A stretch of DNA of 64,000 nucleotides, from the NCBI RefSeq assembly GCF_039538005.1, contig NZ_BAABBO010000009.1:480780-544779 (forward strand), read 5' to 3'. Within the stretch, counting starts at the first letter, position 1. Each line of letters starts with the position of its first letter. The DNA comes from Allohahella marinimesophila. Lineage in GTDB: Bacteria; Pseudomonadota; Gammaproteobacteria; Pseudomonadales; Oleiphilaceae. The notes beneath the pieces are model-generated. The model saw nothing but the letters and a program-made list of their open reading frames with translations, was not told the DNA's origin and made no database searches. The position numbers and the translations under genes were made by a program. This document shows positions 35,436 to 44,300 of this stretch, piece by piece.

Positions 35436-36161
35436 GTGACGAATCTGGAACAAGCGGTCGTGGTGATCACCGGCGGCGCCCGTCGTGTTGGGCTGCACTG
35501 TACCCGCACACTTCAGCGCCTGGGTTGCCAGGTGCATATCACCTATCGCAGCGAGCATGCAGAAATAGATGTCCTGCGGGCCGAGGGCGTGGTCTGCCAC
35601 AGGGTCGACTTCGAGGATGAAGACAATTTCGATGCCTGGCTGGAATATCTTCGAAAAGAGGCTCCGCCCTTGCGTGCGCTGGTGCATAATGCCTCGCTCT
35701 GGCTGCCCGACTCCGAGCCATCGACCGATTTCCAGACCACGATCCGTAGAATGAACCGGATTCACTGCGAGGCGCCCTATCTGATGAATATGGCTGCCGC
35801 AGAGCGTTTGCGACTTGGCGGCAACCCGCTCAGCGATATCGTGCATATCACCGATTATGTCATTGAGAAAGGCAGCGACCACCACATTGCCTACGCGGCC
35901 AGCAAGGCTGCGCTGGACGGCATGACCAGAAGTTTTGCCAAGCGCTTCGCACCGCACATCAAGGTCAACAGCATCGCGCCATCACTGCTTATGTTCCAGG
36001 CCGATGATGATCTGGAGTACCGGAGAAAGACGCTGGCCAAATCGGCGCTGGGCGTAGAGCCTGGGCCTCAGGTCGTAGTCGATGCCCTGCTTTTCTTGTT
36101 GAACAACGATTACATGACAGGCCGGGTGATCGCACTCGACGGCGGTCGAAACATACGCTGA
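35436..36161 (+). CDS. folM: dihydromonapterin reductase (SDR)
   Basis: 241 residues from a GTG. It is a short-chain dehydrogenase with the nucleotide motif TGGARRVGLHCTRTL, the catalytic Tyr-x-x-x-Lys (YAASKAALDGM) and the closing ALDGGRNIR. FolM reduces dihydromonapterin and dihydrofolate. folE, encoding the first enzyme of pterin synthesis, follows 76 bp later, which supports the assignment over other SDR functions. Confidence 0.9.
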   Translation: MTNLEQAVVVITGGARRVGLHCTRTLQRLGCQVHITYRSEHAEIDVLRAEGVVCHRVDFEDEDNFDAWLEYLRKEAPPLRALVHNASLWLPDSEPSTDFQTTIRRMNRIHCEAPYLMNMAAAERLRLGGNPLSDIVHITDYVIEKGSDHHIAYAASKAALDGMTRSFAKRFAPHIKVNSIAPSLLMFQADDDLEYRRKTLAKSALGVEPGPQVVVDALLFLLNNDYMTGRVIALDGGRNIR

Positions 36162-36237
36162 GCCCGGCTTTCCGGCCGCGATGCATCATTAGTACACTAC
36201 CCGCTGCATAGGCAGTGACCTGAACCAGGAGCCTAGA

Positions 36238-36798
36238 ATGAGCGACACGCTTGCAGGACATTACAAGAGTATTCTCGAACTCATCGGTGAGGACACCTCA
36301 CGTGAAGGCCTGCGCGACACGCCTGCAAGAGCAGCGAAGGCCATGCAGTACCTCTGCAAGGGTTACGGCGACAGCCTGGCTGAGATCGTCAACAACGCGA
36401 TCTTCGAGTCGGATACCGAAGAAATGGTGGTAGTGAAGGACATCGAGCTGTATTCGCTGTGCGAGCACCATCTGCTGCCATTCATCGGACGCTGTCATAT
36501 TGCCTACATTCCTAACGGCAAGGTGCTCGGCCTGTCGAAGTTCGCCAGGATAGTCGACATGTTCGCGCGACGGGCACAGATACAGGAAAATCTGACCAAG
36601 GAGATCGCTGAAGCGGTTGAGCAGGTCACAGGTGCGTACGGCGTAGGGGTCATTATCGAGGCAAAGCATCTGTGCATGATGGCTCGCGGTGTCGAGAAAC
36701 AGAACAGTTCCATGATGTCGTCGGTCATGCTTGGCTCGATTCGAACCAATCCAGCCACGAGAACCGAATTTCTGACATTGGTAAAGATGAACAAATAG
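36238..36798 (+). CDS. folE: GTP cyclohydrolase I
   Basis: 186 residues. It converts GTP to dihydroneopterin triphosphate. It has the zinc ligand motif CEHHLLPF, the GLSKFARIVDMFARRAQIQENLT block and the third ligand Cys in KHLCMMARG, so this is the zinc-dependent FolE1 type. It probably feeds the pterin branch reduced by FolM. The stop lies 13 bp before a terminator that serves the opposite strand. Confidence 0.96.
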   Translation: MSDTLAGHYKSILELIGEDTSREGLRDTPARAAKAMQYLCKGYGDSLAEIVNNAIFESDTEEMVVVKDIELYSLCEHHLLPFIGRCHIAYIPNGKVLGLSKFARIVDMFARRAQIQENLTKEIAEAVEQVTGAYGVGVIIEAKHLCMMARGVEKQNSSMMSSVMLGSIRTNPATRTEFLTLVKMNK

Positions 36799-36804
36799 CA
36801 GGCG

Positions 36805-36827
36805 AAAAAAAGGGCGCTGAGCGCCCT
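36805..36827 (-). terminator. terminator between folE and the small minus-strand gene
   Basis: Stem AGGGCGC/GCGCCCT (36811-36817 and 36821-36827) with a three-base loop. On the minus strand the stem is followed by seven T (36811 to 36805). For folE on the plus strand there is no T-run, so it mainly serves the gene at 36859-37038. Confidence 0.8.
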
Positions 36828-36858
36828 AACACCTGTTTGACTGGTTTTGACCTGAACA

Positions 36859-37038
36859 CTAGCGGTAATACATGCTTCCGAGGTAGTTCACCAACTCGGC
36901 AATGTTTTTCTGGTCATCCGGGCATTGTGGGACGCAGACTCCACCCTTCTGGTTGCCCTGGCGTTTGCTGCCACTGTCCATGCGCGCTTTACGCTTATCT
37001 GACGGCAGTGACGCCTGCTGTGTATGTGTACTAGCCAT
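36859..37038 (-). CDS. 59-residue protein with a Cys-x3-Cys motif
   Basis: This gene is short and easily overlooked. It starts with ATG at 37038 preceded by a near-perfect GGAGG six bases upstream, runs 59 codons and is followed by a good intrinsic terminator. The N-terminal half is basic and Ser/Gln-rich (SLPSDKRKARM, GSKRQGNQKGG), followed by CVPQC-P and a short amphipathic helix (KNIAELVNYLGSMYYR). The two cysteines could bind metal or form a redox pair. No family recognised. It is convergent with folE and divergent from the AraC regulator gene. Confidence 0.7.
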   Translation of the reverse strand: MASTHTQQASLPSDKRKARMDSGSKRQGNQKGGVCVPQCPDDQKNIAELVNYLGSMYYR

Positions 37039-37182
37039 AAAGCACCTCCATTAATTGAGTCTCCATACTATGCGGTCTTTGCGGTATCGGCTTGACGAAC
37101 GGTTGCTGTGTTTTGACAATTTGTTGCAAGATGCAGATTACGAGAACTAGGTGATGGCAGAACAGGAGCGTGACAGTAACAG

Positions 37183-38247
37183 GTGACAGATAAAGGGTCT
37201 CGACAGAAACCGGTCAGCTCAAAGCGCGCTGTACCCTCGGTAGCAGCGGCGTCTATCCAGAGCGTTTGCGTCTATCTGGAGTCGCAAAACTACAGTCTTG
37301 ATGAGTGGCGAGCCAGTCATGGCCTCTCGCGTGAAGAAGTCATGGCGCCAGATGGCCGTTTTCAGCTCACTGTGCTGCATGATGTGCTCGATTACGCGGT
37401 GTCCGTGACGAAAAATCCCTGTGTCGGTTTGCTGATCGGTGCTGAGATCAGCACCTCGAGCATGGGGGTCATCGGCCATATTCTCTTCAACAACCGAACG
37501 CTCGGAGAGGCGCTTACTCAGTATGTTCGTCTCGCTGCACTGGTCAACGAGGGTCTGGCCATCGAGCTGGAAGTGGACGATGGCGAAGCCATAGTGTCCT
37601 TCGAATATATACAGCCGGCGCTGTATCACGCAGTCAATATCGACAGAATGCTGGTGCAGACAGTGGCCCGTGCCAAGAAATACGTCAGTGAGCAGGTCTT
37701 TATGACCAGGGTCGGCTTTCACCACGAGGAGCCAGCAAGCCGATTGCCCTACGATGAATATTTCGACTGTCCCCTGAATTTCTCTGAGCCGCGCTCGTAC
37801 ATAGCCTTTGATCACAAGTTTCTGGATTTTGAGCTGCCGCAGCGCAATCCCTACTTGCATCAGGCCCTGTCTCGCCAGGTAGAAAGTCTGTTGGGTCGTC
37901 TGCGTCAGCATCGCAGCCTGAGTGCCCGAGTGCGTCATCTCATCAGCGGTCGGCTAAGCCAGGGCGATTTCGATGCCGAGGCTATCGCCAGTGAACTCTG
38001 CATATCTCGCCACACTCTATATCGCCGCCTGAAGGCCGAGGGCAACTCCTTTCACGATATCATTGAGAGTGCCAGGCGTGACAAGGCCGTGGCCTACTTG
38101 CGAAAGAACAAATATGCGCTGAGTGAAATCGCCTTTCTTCTGGGATTCTCCGAGCTGAGCGCATTCAGCCGGGCGTTCAAGCGCTGGACAGGACAGAGCC
38201 CTGCCAGTTACCGGCGCAGCAATGGCTCAGGCCCCGCCAAGCACTGA
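37183..38247 (+). CDS. AraC-family transcriptional regulator
   Basis: 354 residues from a GTG. The N-terminal part (about 20-220) is the ligand-binding domain of the OruR/ArgR-like group (GLLIGAEISTSSMGVIGHILFNNRTLGEAL). The C-terminal part has two helix-turn-helix motifs (EAIASELCISRHTLYRRLKAEG and LSEIAFLLGFSELSAFSRAFKRWTGQSPASYR). The ligand and targets are unknown. The stop is 2 bp from the convergent znuB stop. Confidence 0.9.
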   Translation: MTDKGSRQKPVSSKRAVPSVAAASIQSVCVYLESQNYSLDEWRASHGLSREEVMAPDGRFQLTVLHDVLDYAVSVTKNPCVGLLIGAEISTSSMGVIGHILFNNRTLGEALTQYVRLAALVNEGLAIELEVDDGEAIVSFEYIQPALYHAVNIDRMLVQTVARAKKYVSEQVFMTRVGFHHEEPASRLPYDEYFDCPLNFSEPRSYIAFDHKFLDFELPQRNPYLHQALSRQVESLLGRLRQHRSLSARVRHLISGRLSQGDFDAEAIASELCISRHTLYRRLKAEGNSFHDIIESARRDKAVAYLRKNKYALSEIAFLLGFSELSAFSRAFKRWTGQSPASYRRSNGSGPAKH

Positions 38248-38249
38248 AA

Positions 38250-39017
38250 TTATCTGCTGATGAAGCGTCCGCCGATGAAGGTGGCAAGGAAGCAGAGGAA
38301 GGAGGCCAGTACGATAGATGGGCCTGAGGGTGCGTCGATCCACCAGGCCCCGAACAGGCCAGCAATCACCGATACGGCACCGATGATGCCCGCCAGGATA
38401 GCCATCATCCCCGGTGACCGGGACAGGGGCCGTGCGGCAGCTGCCGGTATGATCAGCATGGACGTCACCAACAGCAGCCCGACAACCTTCATAGCCATGG
38501 CGATGACGAAGGCGATGATGCTGATCAGCACGATCTGGGAGAGCATTGGATTGACGCCTTCCACTCTGGCGAGGTCCTCATGCAATGTAATCAGAATGAG
38601 GCGTCGCCAGTAGAAAATGAGTACAAGTAGCGACACCACGGTGAGCACGGCAATGAAACCGGTCTCAGACCAGCCTGTGGTGAGAATATCACCAAAGAGA
38701 TAGCCCATCAGATCGACCGAGGGCGAGTCCAGCAGCGCGATGGCTATCAAGCCAACCGAGAGGGAGCTGTGGGCGAGAATGCCGAGCACGGTGTCGCTGG
38801 CGAAGTGCTGTTGCCGCTGCAGCACGAGCATGAGGAGACCAACGAGCAGGCAGGCAGCAATTACCGCAAAACCATTCGGAATATCGAGCAGAATGCCGAG
38901 GGCGATACCAAGCAGGGCAGCATGCGCCAGGGTATCGCCGAAATACGCCATTCTGCGCCAGACGATGAAACAGCCGAGCGGACCGGTGATCAGCGCAAGG
39001 GCTATACCGGCGAGCAT
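38250..39017 (-). CDS. znuB: zinc ABC transporter permease
   Basis: 255 residues if the ATG at 39017 is used. It is a polytopic inner-membrane protein of the metal-ion ABC permease family, with about eight helices and the conserved GPLGCFIVWRRMAYFGDTLAHAALLG at the N-terminus. Other ZnuB proteins start eight codons earlier. In frame, a CTG at 39041 would give LLELLAAPMLAGI, aligning with the normal MIELL...LAGI start, and has GGAGGG six bases upstream, so the true start may be CTG. It partners with ZnuC just upstream. No znuA or zur is in the window. Confidence 0.9.
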   Translation of the reverse strand: MLAGIALALITGPLGCFIVWRRMAYFGDTLAHAALLGIALGILLDIPNGFAVIAACLLVGLLMLVLQRQQHFASDTVLGILAHSSLSVGLIAIALLDSPSVDLMGYLFGDILTTGWSETGFIAVLTVVSLLVLIFYWRRLILITLHEDLARVEGVNPMLSQIVLISIIAFVIAMAMKVVGLLLVTSMLIIPAAAARPLSRSPGMMAILAGIIGAVSVIAGLFGAWWIDAPSGPSIVLASFLCFLATFIGGRFISR

Positions 39018-39025
39018 CGGAGCAG

Positions 39026-39787
39026 CTAGGAGTTCGAGCAGTGGTCGCCCTCCGCGACAGTACCATCCGCATGATGATGATGGTCGTGGTGGTGATGGTA
39101 AATGGCCAGCGTATCAGCGGCCCGGCGGCCGAAGAGACTCACGAAAGCCGGGTCGTTGGAAATGCTTTCGGGATGGCCGGCGCAGCAGATATGACCGTTC
39201 AGACAGAGCACATTGTCGGTGTCGGCCATGACGAGGTGCAGATCGTGTGAGATGAGGAGGATCCCGCAGTGGCGGATGTCCCTGATACGGCTGATGAGCT
39301 TGTAGAGTAACTCCTGGCCATTGACGTCCACGCCCTGTGCCGGCTCGTCCAGCACGATGAGGTCCGCCTGCTGGGTGATGGCCCTGGCCAGCAGCACGCG
39401 TTGCGTTTCGCCGCCACTGAGTTGATGCAGATTCTTGTCGATGCAGTGCTCGACTTCGGTGAGCTCGAGGGCTTCTGCTATGCCAAGCAGCCGGCGCTTG
39501 CGCGCGAAGGGCAGTGAGACCGAGAGGAAATCCCTCACGGTCAGCGGCATCGATGAGTCGATATGAAAGCGCTGCGGTACATAGCTGATGCGCAGGCCGG
39601 GTGCCTTCTGGACGCGCCCGGACGTCGGCTGAAGAATGCCAAGCGCGACCTTGCACAGGGTGGTCTTGCCGGCGCCGTTGGGCCCGATCACGGTGGTAAT
39701 CCGGTCGGCCTCCAGGGTCAGGCTGATGTTGCTCAGAATAGTCTGTCCGCCGATCCTGACGTTGACATCGTCCATCGAAAGCAGCAT
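39026..39787 (-). CDS. znuC: zinc ABC transporter ATP-binding protein
   Basis: 253 residues. Walker A (GPNGAGKTTLCK), signature (LSGGETQRVLLAR), Walker B (LIVLDEPAQGVD) and the switch His (LLISHDLHLV) are intact. The C-terminal tail is histidine-rich (a YHHHHDHHHH stretch) and probably binds zinc. It energises zinc import through ZnuB. The ATG follows the chpC stop codon with no base between, so these zinc genes sit at the end of the Pil-Chp operon. Confidence 0.93.
   Translation of the reverse strand: MLLSMDDVNVRIGGQTILSNISLTLEADRITTVIGPNGAGKTTLCKVALGILQPTSGRVQKAPGLRISYVPQRFHIDSSMPLTVRDFLSVSLPFARKRRLLGIAEALELTEVEHCIDKNLHQLSGGETQRVLLARAITQQADLIVLDEPAQGVDVNGQELLYKLISRIRDIRHCGILLISHDLHLVMADTDNVLCLNGHICCAGHPESISNDPAFVSLFGRRAADTLAIYHHHHDHHHHADGTVAEGDHCSNS
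39039..39053 (-). promoter_or_regulatory. znuB: ribosome-binding site and possible CTG start of znuB
   Basis: On the minus strand GGAGGG (39053 to 39048) is followed after six bases by CTG (39041 to 39039), inside the 3' end of znuC. The ATG at 39017 lies too far from this site. Position and alignment with other ZnuB N-termini favour the CTG. Confidence 0.45.
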
Positions 39788-40276
39788 TTAAGTGGTCTTG
39801 ACAGCCTCGAAGACGCGCTGCTCCATATAATCCAGATCGGGAATGATGACTTCTTCGCCGCTGAATGTGACGTACATGCTGATCACCGGATCGCCTGGCT
39901 TGTCTTCTCCTGCGCTGTCAGAAGGCGTGATCTCCTCGCTCTTCACCTTGACCAGACGCGGCAGTCCACGCGTCACGAAGGCGATGAAGGGCTGCGACTG
40001 ATGATGTTCGCTGACACCGTTGGTGACCGCAATTCGGCCGCCCTCACGAATGAGGTTATTCTCGTTTCCATCCATGGCTTCTGCCTGAACCAGAGGTACC
40101 TGCTGCCCGCGCCACTGTATATGACCGGCTAGCCAGACTGGCGAGTCGGGGACTGGGTTCGGCTCGGTAAATTCGATGATTTCTGCAACGCTGGTATTCG
40201 GAAGCAGAAAATCAGTATGCTTCATCGGTAGCAGCAGGCAGGATATCTGTGCGCTCGAGCTGTCATGGCTGCGCAT
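39788..40276 (-). CDS. chpC: CheW-like protein ChpC
   Basis: 162 residues from the ATG at 40276 (MRSHDSS); an upstream in-frame start at 40309 would overlap chpB further. A CheW-type beta domain is suggested by CLLLPMKHTDFLLPNTSVAEIIEF, WLAGHIQWRGQQVPLVQAE and the closing segment. In Pseudomonas, ChpC is an accessory coupling protein of the Pil-Chp system. Order directly after chpB supports the assignment. Confidence 0.85.
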   Translation of the reverse strand: MRSHDSSSAQISCLLLPMKHTDFLLPNTSVAEIIEFTEPNPVPDSPVWLAGHIQWRGQQVPLVQAEAMDGNENNLIREGGRIAVTNGVSEHHQSQPFIAFVTRGLPRLVKVKSEEITPSDSAGEDKPGDPVISMYVTFSGEEVIIPDLDYMEQRVFEAVKTT

Positions 40277-41372
40277 GGTTTTGCGTTCTCCGTTTGGTAA
40301 TTTCCTCAAGCTCTATGGTCTGCAGTAGCTTCTTCGCCAGTGCCTCCGGCGAGCCCCTAAAGCTCACCACGCCACGTTCGGCAATGGCATCTGGCATGGC
40401 GCTACTGGCACAACCGGCTGAGTCCTGGGCCCAGACATGACTGCCATAAGCTTTCAAAATTGGTGCAGCCACTGCGCCGTCGCAGCCCATGCCGCTGAAT
40501 ACTATCACGTTGACAGCATCCTGAAATCTATTCGCCGTATTCATCATCACTCTATCGATGGACGGCCCATATGGTCCAGGCCAGGGTTTGCCAGACAAGG
40601 TGATGGCGCCATCATCGTCGAAGTCCAGTTCCTGATCCGGCGGGACAAAAATGACTTCGCCGTGCTGCAGTCGCGCACCCACTTGCGCGCGTTTCAGTGG
40701 CAGTCGAGCGTGTCGGCCCAATACCCGCAGGAGTACTTCTGCCGCCTCGGGATCGATGTGCTGGGCATACAGAAAGGCCACTGGCAAAGCAGCCGGCAAC
40801 AGGTCCAGAAAGCGCTTGACCGCGTCAGGGCCCCCAAGGGAGGCCACCAGCAGATAAATCCTGGTGAGAGGGTCGCCTGGTGCAGCCGGCGGAACATGAT
40901 GCGACAGCGGAATACTGCTGCTGTTAGCCGCCGGACGACCTTCTGTGCCAATAGTAAAGCGACTGCCCGCCAATGTGGCCACTTGCGATGGTGCTACTTC
41001 CGGAACGGTGGGCAGGGGGCCTACAGCATCATGAAGCTTTTGCAGCAGCCGTCTTTCCCAGCGGGGATATTCCTCATGCTGGCGGGATGGTGCAGCGTCC
41101 AGACCATACAGTACCGGCGCATCGAATGTATCCATCATCTGTTCGAGCAGCGGATCGCCTTGGGTCTCATCTTCGATGATGACCACCCAGGCTGCGACAT
41201 GCTGGTAGTTCTTCAGCCGATCCTGCGACAGCTTGTTACTGTCAATATTGACGGCAATCGAGTAGCCCTTATTACGCAGGGCATGCTCGATGAGGTGACG
41301 TTGCAGCGGTGTGTCCGATACGACCCCGATGAGCGGCACCGATCCGTCGCTGGTCACAGGACGCGCTGCCAT
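40263..41372 (-). CDS. chpB: CheB-like methylesterase ChpB
   Basis: 369 residues from the ATG at 41372, which overlaps the chpA stop by one base (TGATG). The C-terminal CheB domain (about 170-355) has Ser178 (VASLGGP), His205 (AQHIDPE) and Asp298 (GMGCDGA), the catalytic triad for demethylating the receptor PilJ. The N-terminal 120 residues look like a receiver fold but lack the normal phospho-acceptor Asp, as in other ChpB proteins. Confidence 0.9.
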   Translation of the reverse strand: MAARPVTSDGSVPLIGVVSDTPLQRHLIEHALRNKGYSIAVNIDSNKLSQDRLKNYQHVAAWVVIIEDETQGDPLLEQMMDTFDAPVLYGLDAAPSRQHEEYPRWERRLLQKLHDAVGPLPTVPEVAPSQVATLAGSRFTIGTEGRPAANSSSIPLSHHVPPAAPGDPLTRIYLLVASLGGPDAVKRFLDLLPAALPVAFLYAQHIDPEAAEVLLRVLGRHARLPLKRAQVGARLQHGEVIFVPPDQELDFDDDGAITLSGKPWPGPYGPSIDRVMMNTANRFQDAVNVIVFSGMGCDGAVAAPILKAYGSHVWAQDSAGCASSAMPDAIAERGVVSFRGSPEALAKKLLQTIELEEITKRRTQNHAQP

Positions 41373-44300
41373 CAACCAAGCAGTCGTTCGATCGTTTCAA
41401 GCAGGATCGACTCTTGGAAAGGCTTGCCAAGGTATTCGTTGACGCCAATCGACAGGGCTCGATCCCGGTGTTTCTGACCGGTCCGGGAGGTAATCATGAT
41501 GATCGGCACATCACGCAGGCGCTCGTCGTGGCGCACAAAGCTCGCGACTTCAAAGCCATCCATGCGAGGCATCTCGATGTCGAGCAGCATCACATCGGGC
41601 TTCTGATCCTGCAGGATGGCTATCGCATCCACACCATCCTTTGCGGTGATGACGCGCATGCCCTGCCGCTCGAGCAGACGACTGGTGACCTTTCGTACCG
41701 TGACCGAGTCGTCGACGACCATGATGGTAGCCGGCCCGCTATGCTTCGGCGCAACCTCTTTCTCCTCCATGCTCAGGTCGTGCGCCATGGCTCTGGCCAG
41801 GTCGCTACGCATGAGGGCAGGCAGGTCCAGAATGACAACGACGCTGCCGTCACCCAGTATCGTGCCACCCGAGACGCCACGAACGCCGGTGAACTGCGGG
41901 CCGAGACCCTTGACCACGATTTCCCGTGAGCCCAGCAGACTGTCTACCTGCAGCGCCAATGGATGATCGCCACCACGTACCAGGATGACCGGCAGCGGCA
42001 GCGGCTGACCCTGCAGCTTAGGTTGATGTTCACTGCGAAGCAGGTTGCCCAGGTACTGCAGCTGATACTTTTGGCCAGCGTATTCATACAGCGGCGCATC
42101 TGGTTGATAGTATTCTTCCAGCTCGAAGGTGCTGACCCGAACGATACCTTCGATGGTATTGAGCGGGATGGCATAGTAATCGTCGCCTGTAGACACCATC
42201 AAGGCGCGGTTCACCGACACTGTGAACGGCAGTCGGATCGTGAAGGTTGTTCCCTTGCCGCTTTCCGACTCGATGGTGACCCGGCCGCCCAGTTGCTTGA
42301 TCTCACTGGAAACGACATCCATACCAACCCCTCGACCTGACAGCTGCGTTACCTTCTCGGCGGTACTGAAACCAGCGTGGAAGATGAACTGCAATATTTC
42401 GCTATCGGCGATGTCGGTTGATTTCGACAGCAGGCCCTGCTTGATCGCTTTCTTGCGCACGGCTTCGGTGTTGATACCGTTGCCATCGTCTTGCAGCGTC
42501 AGTACGACATCGCTGCCCTCACGCCCAACCGAGAGCGTAATCCGGCCAGTTTCAGGTTTGCCCGCTTTCGCCCTCACGTCGGGCATTTCAACACCGTGAT
42601 CGAGGGCGTTACGCAGCATGTGTTCGAGTGGCGCCACCATACGGTCGAGTACGTTGCGGTCCAGCTCGCCTTCCGGATTGTATACCTCGAAATCTGCTTT
42701 CTTGCCGAGCTCGCCGGTGACCTGGCGAACGATTCGACGCAGCCTCGGTACGATGGAGGTGAACGGAATCATCCGCGTCTCCATCAGGCCTTCCTGCAGT
42801 TCGGTATTGATGCGCGACTGTTGCAGCAGCAGCGTCTCGGCATCCTTGGCCTTGTCCAGCAAGGTTTCGCGCAGGTCGGTCAGGTCACTGGCAGACTCAT
42901 TGAGTGCTCGCGACAGCTGTTGAATGGAAGAGTAGCGGTCCATCTCGAGCGGGTCGAAATCTTCGTATACCGGTCCGCCGCCTTCCTTTTCCATGCGGAA
43001 CAGGACCTGGGCCTCGGTTTCGATATCCATACGTCTGAGCTGTTCACGCAAGCGGTCAATGGTCGCCTGCATTTCTTCAAGCGTGTGCGAGAAGTCGGAG
43101 ATCTGCGTCTCGAGACGGCCACGGGTAATACTCGTTTCGCCGGCCAGGTTGACCAGGTTGTCGAGCAGTTGCGCGCTGACACGGATGGTCTCTGCCGCCT
43201 GCTGTTGCTTGGCTGTTTCTGCCGCCTTGCGAGGCGCCGCTTTAGGTGCAGCGGCACCACCACTCTGCTGGCTGCGTTGCATTTGCACCAGCTGCTCTGC
43301 GCGGGAGTCTGCATCGCTCAACGAGCGCGGGCTGCGATCAGCCTGTACCCGGTTGCCAGCCGCGGCATCTGCAGCGCCCATCCGTCTGAACTGCTCACGT
43401 ACGCCTTCGATGGCAGTACTCAGCCACTTGGCTTCGGTATCGATCTGCTGGATCAGCTGGTCGTCGAGCGAACTGTCGGCTCTGACGCAACGCCCAATCT
43501 TGTCTTCGATCGATTGCGCGAGATCGCCAACCGCGGCCAGTCCGGCAAGACGGGCGCCGCCCTTGAGGGTGTGCAGGGCATTCTGAATCTGTCGGGCATG
43601 ATTCGCTTCGGCAGGCTCACGTTTCCAGTCGCTCAGGTACTGCTTGAAGTTGCGCTCCAGTTCGGCCGCTTCCTCTATGAAGATCTCGATGATTTCCGGA
43701 TCCAGTCCTGCCAGCGCCGCCTTCTCTTTCGGCAGCGGACTGGTGGCACTATCGCCGCCACTCATGAGCCTGCGCTGCAGGGAACTCAGTTCCACTGAAA
43801 CACCCTGCATGCTGTTCTGATCAAGCTCGATGGCCTGACCGGGATTTGCCTGGGTCTGGCTGACCACATGACGAATCTGTTCCGCCAGCATATGCAGTGC
43901 CCGATCGCTGAGCTCGATGACTTCGTCCTGCAAGGGGAAGCTATCTGCCGAGACGCGCTCGTTGATGGTTTCGAGCATGAGCGCATGGGTGTCTGCCAGG
44001 CTCTGAACAGGTGTCAGGCCCGCGAGACCGGCACCAGCCGCCAGCGCGCGCAGACGGCGGAAAATGTCCGGAAGGTGCTGGAAGGCTTCAGGATGCTGCT
44101 TCCAGGAGTCCATGGCATCCAGCGCGACCTGCAACATTTCGTCCGACTCGTCCACGAACACGGCGCGCAATTCATCCTGGGTGGCACCGGATTCGAGCAA
44201 CTGGGCCTGTTCGAGGGCAATTGCACGCAGTGGATCGTCGCCAAGGCTGTGGTCGGCTGCGTACTGTCGCACGGCCTTGATCAGCTCCGGAGCCGAACGG

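Noticed and set aside
34277..35509. 410-codon open frame on the minus strand opposite rlmJ
   Set aside because: Antisense to rlmJ and the end of trhO, both clearly real; composition is that of a shadow frame.
40437..41477. 346-codon open frame on the plus strand opposite chpB
   Set aside because: It covers the catalytic CheB domain in antisense, and there is no ribosome-binding site or recognisable domain.
42491..43798. 435-codon open frame on the plus strand opposite chpA
   Set aside because: It is antisense to the conserved ATPase and Hpt region of chpA and its translation resembles no family; it results from the codon bias of the real gene.
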